A DNA stretch of 64,000 bases from Oscillatoria sp. FACHB-1406 (GTDB lineage: Bacteria > Cyanobacteriota > Cyanobacteriia > Cyanobacteriales > Spirulinaceae). This document shows, piece by piece, positions 42,924 through 51,151 of this stretch (positions within the stretch are counted from its first letter, which is position 1; every line of letters begins with the position of its first letter). Made by a program: the position numbers and the translations under genes. The notes under the pieces were generated by a model that ran no database searches, had not been told where the DNA came from, and saw only the letters and a program-made list of their open reading frames with translations. The stretch lies in contig NZ_JACJSM010000011.1 of the NCBI RefSeq assembly GCF_014698145.1, forward strand, positions 62,001-126,000. The letters are read 5' to 3'.

Positions 42924-45900
42924 TTAGTAGGGCGGCGCTCCGATCTTGGCAACAAACTCCTGAAAACTATCGCTCCCCATCACTTCAATGCGAGGAATTG
43001 CTAGCAAGGAATCTTGAAAGCGACAAGCGCCCGAGCGACAAGAGAGACCGAATGTATAGCCGCAAGCCCCAATTAAATGCTCGACGACAGGATCGAAATC
43101 GCCGTAGGGGTAGGCAAAAGTATTAATCGCTTCCCCTAATTCGCGTGAGATTATGGTACGCGATCGCGCTGCTTCTTTCACAACTTCCGCTACCGATAAC
43201 GCCGTCAGCGGTTGATGCGTGGCGCTATGCGAGCCAAAGATTACTCCTTGCTCTCGCAGTTGCCGAATTTCCGACCATCCCATCAAGGGTAAATCTTCCC
43301 CATAAGCACTATCCCAGCGATTAGAATCTCCCGCACGCTCGGCGACGATAAACACCGTTGCAGTAAAACCGTATTTTTTCAACAACGGCCAAGCATACTC
43401 GAAAAAGTCTTGGTAGCCGTCGTCAAAGGTAATCGCGATCGCGCGCCCCGGTAAAGCGCGCCGCGCATCTGCTGCCGCTTGCCACGCCTCCCAACTGACG
43501 CTATAAAAACCCGCATCCCGCAAATAGCGCAACTGCTCCTCAAAGACTTCCGGCGTGACGCGCCAGCGAGCGGTAGCAGCCGAACCCGTCGGCGCAACGC
43601 GATGGTACATGAGAACGGGTAACTTTTCCGTCGTTACCGGGGCTGGAACGATGCTCTCTGAAGGTTGACCGCCTTGCCATCGTACTGTCGCTTCTACCTC
43701 GGGAGGAGCGGGGGTCGGCTGCTGCTCCAATTTGATGATTTCCGGCGTGGAATGCTGCCACGGTTGACGCTGAAACAGTTGCACGCGGTACAGCGGAGTC
43801 CAAATTTCCTTCGCTAAGGAAAGTAAAGGCTGGCGGGCGAACGTATCGCCGATTGCTTTCGCCCCAAACGATAGCCCCCAGTCGTAACCGGGTTTATCTG
43901 GTTCGTCGATAATTTGATGGGCGTGCGCGACGAGCAGATAGCCGCCCGATTCGAGAGCGTCGGTAAATTTCCCCGCTACTTCTTCAAGGACTTTCAAACT
44001 TTCAACATAATAAAGGACTTCGCTACAAACAATCAGATTGAATTTGCCGGGAATTGAGTCTTTAGTCAGGTCTAATTTCTGGAAGCAAATGTTGTTGAGA
44101 TGGCTGCAACGTTGGGTGGTGCGATCGAGGGCAATTTGGGAGAGATCCGTTGCTAGAAGGGTCTCGACGCGAGGAGCGAGTTGAGCGGTGAAATGCCCTT
44201 CCGCGCAAGCAATTTCTAGCGCTTTGTGAATGGGAGTTGAAGGCAGTAAGGAAAGCGTTTGTTCGTATTTGGTTTGTTCGTAAGGGCTGGTATATTTCCA
44301 AGGGTCGGCTCGCGAGGCAAAGAGCGTTTCAAAATGTTCTAGCCCGTAAATTTGAGCGGTGTTAGCCGAGGTTTCAGGGAGACTCGATAGGGGAGACTGC
44401 TGCGAAACCGATTCGAGATTGGCTCCAGATGCAGCGATCGCGCCGGGATCGTAAATCGGAGATTCTAGCCCTTCGGTTAGGGAGGATGAATCTAAGATTG
44501 CTTCTTTCGTTACTCGCGCCATTGCGAGCAAATCCTCTACTGTTTCCGACGGCAAGACGGCTCGCCGATTCACGCTGCCGCTGAGTCCCGGACGGCGAGC
44601 CAGTAAGACTTTTGAATGTTTCACGGGTTCCGCATCGTGGGTTTGCGCGGCTAACGCCAGACGCGATCGCAACGAGGTCGGTTCGTTCCAGGATTGACCG
44701 ATCAAACCCTCGCGAACGCAGGCGCGGCAAAGTTCTAAGCCGCCTGCGGTAGTAATAGCAACGCGCAATGCTTGGGCGGTAACGAGGTTATCGATCGCGG
44801 GAATCGTCAACTGGGCGATCGCAACGCCCCCGACGGTAAAGATGGCTTTTAGTTCCGAACCGGGAACGACGAGATCGCACAGTTCTTCGCTGACTTCTAC
44901 TCTCCGTTCATTTGACTCAATCGAGATGTTCGTTGCGGTAGGCTCGCTCAATTCCGAGTCGTAGAAGCGATCGCTCGGCCAATCGAGTCCCCAAAGTTGC
45001 TGTAAAAACACCGTCCAGCCGATTTGGTCGTGGTAGGCGCGGTCTTGTTCGGTGTAAACGGTCTGCTCGAAGAATCGCCCCAGAATCTGCCAATAAAATT
45101 GGGCAGCGATCGCGTCCTTCAGCACCCAAGTCGATACCGTACCGTCGCAAATCGGCAATTCCAGCCGTCCCAGTTCGGTTCCTTCCATTTCCACAACGCA
45201 GTAGAAACGTTCGGCAGACGCGGGTGGAGCGAGAGCGAGAATTGGTTCTGTTACCTCAACCCTTGCTGCATAAGTCTTGCCAATTGTCAAAGGATTTGCA
45301 ATCCGCGCGCGTTGCAGAATTAATTGCTCTAAAATGTTTGCGCTGCGACGAGCCAGTCCTAGAGTCCTCGATTGCACCTCGAGGGCGTTCAAAAAATCGA
45401 GAATCGATGGCATCCATTCGGCTGCGAGGCGTTCCCAAGCGTCAAAAGTTTGGCAAGTCGGGAGAATTGCTGCTTTAAAGATCGTGTAAGCAACATGATA
45501 CGGATCGAGGCTGGGATCTGAATCTTGCCGAACCAACTCTAGTAAGGGCAAGGGATCCGTACCGCTCCCCACGAGCAAACCGGCAGACCAGCAAAGCCAT
45601 TGCAGTTTGGCGCGGGCAAGTTCTTCGAGGGGTTGACCGTTGGCATGAGCGGGGAGAGGGTTAGAGATGCGAGGATCGGAGGAATGTCCTCGCTCGATGA
45701 CCCGCAGCGCATCGGCAAACATCTGAAAAGCATCGATTGAAGCCGAGTCCGGACGCATTCGATAGTAGACCAAGACTTCCGGTAAGCGATCGAAGCGCGC
45801 GCCGACGCGAGCAAGACGCTGCCACATATCCCAATCTTCGCAGGTGCGGAACGAGGGGTCAAAACCGCCAACGGTTTCGACGAGCGATCGCCGAATCACA

Positions 45901-47246
45901 CAAGCGTGAATCGTAAAAGCGCAAGTCTGTGCTAAGGCTGGAAATAAATTATCGGCTTGGTGCCAATAACTTTCACCAATCTCCTGACCGTCGGGAGTTA
46001 CGCGCGCCCAACCGCAGTGAATGCCATCGAGATCGGGATTCTCGCGCAATTTCTGCGTCATCTTTTCAAGCTGTTCTGGCGCAAGCCAATCATCGGAATC
46101 GAGGAATAACAGCCAGTCGTATTGGGCGAGGAGGATGCCGGTATTGCGGGCGTTACAGACTCCGGCTTGCAGTTGGCGTTTGGTGCGGATGCGCCCATCG
46201 CGGGCGGCAAATTGGGCAGCGATCGCGGCGGTATCATCTTTAGAGCCATCATCCACGACAATTGCTTCCCAATGGGGGTAGGTTTGCGCGAGCAAGGATT
46301 CTAGGGTTTCGGCGAGGGTTGCTGCGGCGTTATGGGCTGGGATAATAACTGAAACGGCGATCGCCGGGAGAGGGTTCGGCAAAGGCGGGGAAATGGGAGC
46401 GCGTTTTTTGAGAACGAGCAAATCTTGAGCGCCCACCCCGATCCCATGACTTCCCGACCACAATCCGGGTATGGGTTCTCGTGCGAGTTCGAGTCCGGCG
46501 CGATCGGCGAGTTCTTCGATGAAGCTAAACTTGTAGGCCGTCATGAACTCGGGATTTTTGGGATCCGCGATCGCGAAATCCTCGCCCCAACTCCCGTAGC
46601 GGTGGTCGAAATTGAAGTACGATCTCGCAAAGCCTAACGGTCGTCGCTGTCCGGGTTGATAATAGTCGAGCAAGAAAAAGCTAAATAAACAGCGTCCTTC
46701 GGGCGCAAGGACTCGAGCGGTTTCTCGAAAGTAATTTTCCGCTATTTCAGGTAGTATATGCGTGAAGACCGAAGCTGCATAAACCAGATCGAAGGCATTA
46801 TCGGCATAGGGAAATCGATACTTTTCAGCCTCAATTTTGCCGCTGGAATTATAATAAGTATTCTTGAGATTCGCCCATTTAAAATTAAAATTCGGATACT
46901 TGGAATGAAATTGATGATTGAGGAATTCAATTTTATTTTGACAAATATCAAAGCCATCATAAGTTCCCCCTGAAGTCAAGATATACCTTAAGGGGAACGC
47001 AATCCGTCCCAGACCGCAGCCAATCTCTAAAACTTTACTATCCTGTTTGATACTGCCATAAACACGCAGCAGCATACTCCATTCTTCCGCCCATCGAAAC
47101 CACTCTTCGAGTTGCGCGACTCCTTCCTGGCTCATTTGTGCGATCGGCGGTACTAAGTCTGGTTCGTAAGCAACCCAACTTGGGAACTTCCGGTTCAATA
47201 CTCTTCTCTTTAACTCCAAAATCTTCGCTAAAATTTCTAATTTCAT
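42924..47246 (-). CDS. Four-domain enzyme: methyltransferase, GT2, NodS-like methyltransferase, polysaccharide deacetylase
   Basis: 1440 residues. (1) Class I SAM methyltransferase ~60-280: 'SKVLEIGCGLGRIAFPLRY', 'AYASVFTHILPE'-like region. (2) GT2 ~300-540: 'VSVIIPAHNAAATLAETLES', 'AIVVDDGSKDDTAAIAAQF', 'YDWLLFLDSDDWLAPEQLEK'. (3) A ~450-residue region without recognised fold. (4) NodS/SAM methyltransferase ~990-1180: 'DPWKYTSPYEQTKYEQTLSL', 'ALEIACAEGHFTAQLAP'. (5) NodB-type deacetylase ~1205-1440: 'KLPVLMYHRVAPTG', 'AIAITFDDGYQDFFEYAWPL', 'FGSHSATHQPL', 'FAYPYGDFDP' (Asp-Asp and HxxxH metal site intact). Likely builds and modifies surface glycan. No membrane segment, so cytosolic or peripheral. 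Confidence 0.85.
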   Translation of the reverse strand: MKLEILAKILELKRRVLNRKFPSWVAYEPDLVPPIAQMSQEGVAQLEEWFRWAEEWSMLLRVYGSIKQDSKVLEIGCGLGRIAFPLRYILTSGGTYDGFDICQNKIEFLNHQFHSKYPNFNFKWANLKNTYYNSSGKIEAEKYRFPYADNAFDLVYAASVFTHILPEIAENYFRETARVLAPEGRCLFSFFLLDYYQPGQRRPLGFARSYFNFDHRYGSWGEDFAIADPKNPEFMTAYKFSFIEELADRAGLELAREPIPGLWSGSHGIGVGAQDLLVLKKRAPISPPLPNPLPAIAVSVIIPAHNAAATLAETLESLLAQTYPHWEAIVVDDGSKDDTAAIAAQFAARDGRIRTKRQLQAGVCNARNTGILLAQYDWLLFLDSDDWLAPEQLEKMTQKLRENPDLDGIHCGWARVTPDGQEIGESYWHQADNLFPALAQTCAFTIHACVIRRSLVETVGGFDPSFRTCEDWDMWQRLARVGARFDRLPEVLVYYRMRPDSASIDAFQMFADALRVIERGHSSDPRISNPLPAHANGQPLEELARAKLQWLCWSAGLLVGSGTDPLPLLELVRQDSDPSLDPYHVAYTIFKAAILPTCQTFDAWERLAAEWMPSILDFLNALEVQSRTLGLARRSANILEQLILQRARIANPLTIGKTYAARVEVTEPILALAPPASAERFYCVVEMEGTELGRLELPICDGTVSTWVLKDAIAAQFYWQILGRFFEQTVYTEQDRAYHDQIGWTVFLQQLWGLDWPSDRFYDSELSEPTATNISIESNERRVEVSEELCDLVVPGSELKAIFTVGGVAIAQLTIPAIDNLVTAQALRVAITTAGGLELCRACVREGLIGQSWNEPTSLRSRLALAAQTHDAEPVKHSKVLLARRPGLSGSVNRRAVLPSETVEDLLAMARVTKEAILDSSSLTEGLESPIYDPGAIAASGANLESVSQQSPLSSLPETSANTAQIYGLEHFETLFASRADPWKYTSPYEQTKYEQTLSLLPSTPIHKALEIACAEGHFTAQLAPRVETLLATDLSQIALDRTTQRCSHLNNICFQKLDLTKDSIPGKFNLIVCSEVLYYVESLKVLEEVAGKFTDALESGGYLLVAHAHQIIDEPDKPGYDWGLSFGAKAIGDTFARQPLLSLAKEIWTPLYRVQLFQRQPWQHSTPEIIKLEQQPTPAPPEVEATVRWQGGQPSESIVPAPVTTEKLPVLMYHRVAPTGSAATARWRVTPEVFEEQLRYLRDAGFYSVSWEAWQAAADARRALPGRAIAITFDDGYQDFFEYAWPLLKKYGFTATVFIVAERAGDSNRWDSAYGEDLPLMGWSEIRQLREQGVIFGSHSATHQPLTALSVAEVVKEAARSRTIISRELGEAINTFAYPYGDFDPVVEHLIGACGYTFGLSCRSGACRFQDSLLAIPRIEVMGSDSFQEFVAKIGAPPY

Positions 47247-47374
47247 GGCGGTTGAGGAAGTCAGTGAGTAGGACAGACTCTAAATCTAGATTCGGTCAAC
47301 GATTCTAAGTCGATTAAATCGGTTTCAGTCGTAAGCTGAGTAATGACAGAACTATGTTTCGTGGGATGAGGTTG

Positions 47375-48742
47375 TTAAAGCTCGGAGTTGTCAAAGCTTA
47401 AAATTTCCGCCTGAGATTCTGACAGATGCTGCCAGCGATACAGGTGAAGCAATAAAGAAATAAGCAGACAAGTAAAAGCAATAAAAACCAGGTGCGCTAC
47501 ATATATGAATCCGCTTTTCATCCCTATGCCTAGGAAAATTACCCAAGCGACTATACCGACTTTACTCCACAAATTTTTAACTTGCAAGGTTAGCTCTATG
47601 CCTAAAACAACAGCGATTGTTAGCAAACTTAAATGAAGCCAGCGTCCCGGAACAATCATTTGTTCCCAGGACATATAGCCGTAGATGTTAGCGCCGTAGT
47701 ACATCCCCAAGAGTAGGCTAAAGAGTCCGAGGAGGAGATAAAGAAGTCTGTGAAAAATTTTACGGCTGGGGATTGCCTCCCAAATTTGCAAACAGAGGAG
47801 CAATACTAGCATCCCCAATGCCGCCGGAAACCAGTTCTTTGCAATACCTGCGTCGCCACTGACTGTGTTTCGCACGAGCCACTCAACCAGGAGCGCTTCT
47901 AAACCAAGTAAGCCTATGAGTAGGCTTGCACCGATTAAAGCCGTTTGTAATGTTGCAGAGAAGCTCGTGCTTTCTTGTTCCGAGCTAATTGCACCCTCGT
48001 CTTGTCGGAAGGAATGAATGATGTAGAGGTTTGTTGCTATCAAAAAAAATAAACTTCCAAATATCTCCAAGCTTTCTTCTACCATCTGAGAGGCAGTCTG
48101 ATTCTGCCAAAAGATTTCAATTTGAGTTGTCGCTACAATCCTTAGCTCTAGTAATTCTAAAAAAGGAACAGTAATAAAACAAATTACTCCAGTAATTGTA
48201 AAAGCAAAAGCGAGTACGCTCTGTCTAATGTGTAACCAGGCGAAAGCAACCATAAACAAAGCGACTAACCCAATGGGGACGGCTAACACAAGAACCCAAC
48301 CCAAGGGCAAATCTCCTGATGGATTGAACGCTGTTATCATTCCGATGCGCTCGTGAAGCGAGCCAATTTCATCCAGAGAAAGTAAGGCAAACGCGAACGC
48401 GAAGCCGAGCCAGCCCCAGCTTAAATAGCGCTCGCGGCGAGACAGGTTTTGTTTGCGGTCTGTGAGGAAACAAAGAGTCGATTTTAGGGATACAAGCAGT
48501 AATAGCATTGAGGAATACCAGCTTGCAATTACATTCTCCATTGCTAGATAAAATTGAACTAAAATATATTTTATTGCCGAGCCAGCTTCCCAATTACTTG
48601 CCAGATATTGACGGAAATAAGCCGCGAACATCCAAGTTCCCAGTACCATATACAAATTCATTAACGCCAAGGTAGTAATGACAATTGCCAGCCGCTTGTA
48701 GGAACAATTAGTTTTAAAAACTATTGAGTTTTTGGTCAACAT
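47375..48742 (-). CDS. Polytopic membrane protein of unknown function
   Basis: 455 residues with about eleven hydrophobic helices ('IVITTLALMNLYMVLGTWMF', 'WLGFAFAFALLSLDEIGSLH', 'LFSLLLGMYYGANIYGYMSW', 'VFIAFTCLLISLLLHLYRW'). One intramembrane/loop motif, 'LLSLDEIGSLHERIG', has charged residues next to a helix and could be functional. I do not recognise the family; it does not look like Wzx, Wzy or MraY. Its location between the exporter genes and the multi-domain enzyme suggests a role in polysaccharide handling. 128 bp from the 1440-residue gene. Confidence 0.7.
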   Translation of the reverse strand: MLTKNSIVFKTNCSYKRLAIVITTLALMNLYMVLGTWMFAAYFRQYLASNWEAGSAIKYILVQFYLAMENVIASWYSSMLLLLVSLKSTLCFLTDRKQNLSRRERYLSWGWLGFAFAFALLSLDEIGSLHERIGMITAFNPSGDLPLGWVLVLAVPIGLVALFMVAFAWLHIRQSVLAFAFTITGVICFITVPFLELLELRIVATTQIEIFWQNQTASQMVEESLEIFGSLFFLIATNLYIIHSFRQDEGAISSEQESTSFSATLQTALIGASLLIGLLGLEALLVEWLVRNTVSGDAGIAKNWFPAALGMLVLLLCLQIWEAIPSRKIFHRLLYLLLGLFSLLLGMYYGANIYGYMSWEQMIVPGRWLHLSLLTIAVVLGIELTLQVKNLWSKVGIVAWVIFLGIGMKSGFIYVAHLVFIAFTCLLISLLLHLYRWQHLSESQAEILSFDNSEL

Positions 48743-48789
48743 TATTTACAATATTTTGAAAGAGTAAGCAATTGATCTTTTAAAAGATG

Positions 48790-48987
48790 TATAGCGTTTT
48801 TCGTTTGCGTGAGGTACAGTTCCAAAAATCAAATCGGTAGGGGCGCGGATTTCGAGGTCTTAGGGGCGCGGATTTCGAGGTCTCCTCGAAATTAAACGCC
48901 GCCCCGTCTCGAAATTAAACGCCGCCCCGTAGGGGCGAATGGTATTCGCCCCCTGGGTGTTATATCATCCATGTGAAAACTGCTATA
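48790..48987. repeat. Second composite TATAGC...GAGGTAC repeat element
   Basis: Starts TATAGCGTTTTTCGTTTGCG then TGAGGTACAG, ends with the inverted AACTGCTATA. The inside has a duplicated GGGGCGCGGATTTCGAGGTC unit, two AAATTAAACGCCGCCCCGT units and a GGGGCGAATGGTATTCGCCCC palindrome. The same modules occur at 25681-25770. It fills most of the 48743-49069 gap between the membrane protein and the wzt-like gene; no gene is seen there. Confidence 0.65.
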
Positions 48988-49069
48988 AATAAATTCTAAT
49001 GACAGGGCGTGCAAAGCATTCTTAACGCTTGGAACTCGAGCTAGAGCGAGAATTTCAGTTTACCCCGAT

Positions 49070-50359
49070 TCAGCGATCGGAGATCGGTTTGTCATCAGAT
49101 ATTGGCTGTCTGACTTGACCCAAACTTGGCATTCGTACTGCGCCCATTTCCCAGCGAAGGGGTGGATTTAGGATGCTGTTACCATCGACGGCAGAGCAAA
49201 TTTCCAAGGGGTAAACGTGCCAGTGATAGTCGTAGGCATAAGTCCAATCTCGTTCGTAAATCCCCACATCAACGAAGTAGCTGCCACCGCTGAGATCGAC
49301 GCGATCGATTTGCAGCGAAATCTGTCCTTCGCCCTCGACCGCCGATAATGATTCTACCGTTACTGCCGTGCTGGTATCAAAGCAAATTTGACCGTCTTCG
49401 CGACTAATTGTAACGCTGAAGATTGGAGATTCAATGCGTTGAGGTGAAAGATAGTCAATCTCGACGCGCAGCGGTTCGCCGCTATCGAGGCGATCGCGCG
49501 GTTGCAAGCGCACGTCGGTAATTTCAATTTCTAAGGAACCGAAGCGGTTTTCATTAACGCGCAGTTCTGTTCCGGATTTCGTCTTTTGGGGCGCGCGCAA
49601 AGGAGTGCGCTGTTGGGTTTGCTGGCGCATTTCGCTGACATACTGCCCGACGACGACTTCGGGTTCGCCGTAAGCGACGATTTGACCTTGGCGCAACCAG
49701 AGGGCGCGATCGCACAATTCCTCAATTTGCTCGGCACTGTGAGAAATCAACACGATCGCGCATCCCTTTTCCTTCAACTCGCCAATCCTTTCCAAACACT
49801 TCGCCTGAAAGGACAAATCCCCCACCGACAGGAATTCATCGACCAACAAAACATCGGGATCCGTATGCACGGCTACAGAAAATGCCAACCGCATTTGCAT
49901 CCCCGTACTGTAAGTGCGTAGCGGGTTGTCAATAAATTCCTCCAACTCAGCAAACTCGACCATCGTCTCAAACCGTCGCTGCACTTCCCGCCGCGTCAAC
50001 CCCGCGACAATCGCCGCGACAAAAACGTTTTCGCGCCCCGTCAAATCGCCGTTAAACCCCGCTCCTAAATCGAGTAACGCGCCAATGCGCCCGCGCACTT
50101 TAATTTTTCCTTCATCCGGCGCGCCTACGCCGCCCACCAGTTGCAATAAGGTCGATTTTCCTGCCCCATTGTGTCCGATAATGCCGAGCATTTCACCCGC
50201 AGAGACGGTAAAACTGACCTCTCGCAACGCCCAAAAATGCTCGACTGCCTTCATCCGTCCCAATCCCGCCAGCGCCGCTTCCATAATCGTTACGGGTTTT
50301 TCGGCGTGATAGCGGTTGAAGCGCTTACCCAAGCGATTGACGATAATTGCTTCGCGCAT
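49070..50359 (-). CDS. ABC transporter ATPase of polysaccharide export (Wzt-type)
   Basis: 429 residues. ABC domain ~20-245: Walker A 'GIIGHNGAGKSTLLQLVGGV', signature 'YSTGMQMRLAFSVAVHT', Walker B 'DVLLVDEFLSVGDLSF', H-loop 'LISHS'. Residues ~265-425 form a C-terminal Wzt-like beta-sandwich ('NRFGSLEIEITDVRLQPRDR'...'GGSYFVDVGIYERDWTYAYD') that in O-antigen exporters recognises the end-modified glycan. Starts directly after the permease stop (GTG TAA ATG), so tightly coupled to it. Together they export a lipid-linked polysaccharide made in the cytoplasm. Confidence 0.92.
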   Translation of the reverse strand: MREAIIVNRLGKRFNRYHAEKPVTIMEAALAGLGRMKAVEHFWALREVSFTVSAGEMLGIIGHNGAGKSTLLQLVGGVGAPDEGKIKVRGRIGALLDLGAGFNGDLTGRENVFVAAIVAGLTRREVQRRFETMVEFAELEEFIDNPLRTYSTGMQMRLAFSVAVHTDPDVLLVDEFLSVGDLSFQAKCLERIGELKEKGCAIVLISHSAEQIEELCDRALWLRQGQIVAYGEPEVVVGQYVSEMRQQTQQRTPLRAPQKTKSGTELRVNENRFGSLEIEITDVRLQPRDRLDSGEPLRVEIDYLSPQRIESPIFSVTISREDGQICFDTSTAVTVESLSAVEGEGQISLQIDRVDLSGGSYFVDVGIYERDWTYAYDYHWHVYPLEICSAVDGNSILNPPLRWEMGAVRMPSLGQVRQPISDDKPISDR

Positions 50360-51151
50360 TTACACCTCCTCCACAAAATGAGCGCTCTGGCGTTTAAACA
50401 TCCAATAGCCCACGGGCAATAAGATTGCTGTAATGCCTGCAATAATTCCTAAAGCTAGGAAATCTGGGGGAACGCCCCACATGAGAATTTGTCGATAGGA
50501 CATCACGATGTGAACCATTGGATTCAAACCGTAAACGTACCAATATTTGGGTGGAATGTTTTTAATGTCGTAGAAAATGGGCGTGAGATAAAAGAAGAGT
50601 TGTAGCAGTACGCCGAGGGTGTGCTGGGTATCGCGAAAGGTCACATTGAGAGCGGCAAGAAAATAAGCAAAGCTGACGGTAAGAGCAAATTGTAGAATTT
50701 GCAGGAACGGCAACCAGAGAACGACGGGTTTAAATTGCACGCCATCAATAAGGAGAAACCCGATTAAGACGGGTAGGGCGAGGATAAAGTGGACTAGCCC
50801 GGTAGTGACGATGACAACGGGAAGGACGGCGACGGGAAATCCGGGCTGTCGGATGAGGGGGCGACTGCCAACAATTGCGCCGGTGGCTTGAAACAGGGCA
50901 GTTTGAAACCAGTTCCACACGAGCAACCCGGTAAAAACGTAGGAGGAATATTGGGGGATATTAACCGGGATGACGAGTTGGAAAACAAAGGCAAAAACGG
51001 CGAGTTGCAGTAGGGGATTGATGAGCGTCCAAGCTACACCGAGGGCGGAGCGCTTGTACATCAATTTCATTTCCCGCGAGACTAATTCCCGCAGGAGATC
51101 GTAAAGATAGGGCAGTCGCCAGCGCGGACGAAGGGTTCTTTTAGCTACCAT
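50360..51151 (-). CDS. ABC-2 type permease of polysaccharide export (Wzm-type)
   Basis: 263 residues, six membrane helices: 'LLQLAVFAFVFQLVIPVNIP', 'GLVHFILALPVLIGFLLIDG', 'LQILQFALTVSFAYFLAALN', 'LGIIAGITAILLPVGYWMFK'. The N-terminal 'YLYDLLRELVSREMKLMYKR' and the 'NVTFRDTQHTLGVLLQLFFY' motif are typical of ABC2_membrane/RfbA proteins. It is the membrane partner of the Wzt-like ATPase. Overlaps the 899-residue glycosyltransferase by 11 bp. Confidence 0.92.
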   Translation of the reverse strand: MVAKRTLRPRWRLPYLYDLLRELVSREMKLMYKRSALGVAWTLINPLLQLAVFAFVFQLVIPVNIPQYSSYVFTGLLVWNWFQTALFQATGAIVGSRPLIRQPGFPVAVLPVVIVTTGLVHFILALPVLIGFLLIDGVQFKPVVLWLPFLQILQFALTVSFAYFLAALNVTFRDTQHTLGVLLQLFFYLTPIFYDIKNIPPKYWYVYGLNPMVHIVMSYRQILMWGVPPDFLALGIIAGITAILLPVGYWMFKRQSAHFVEEV

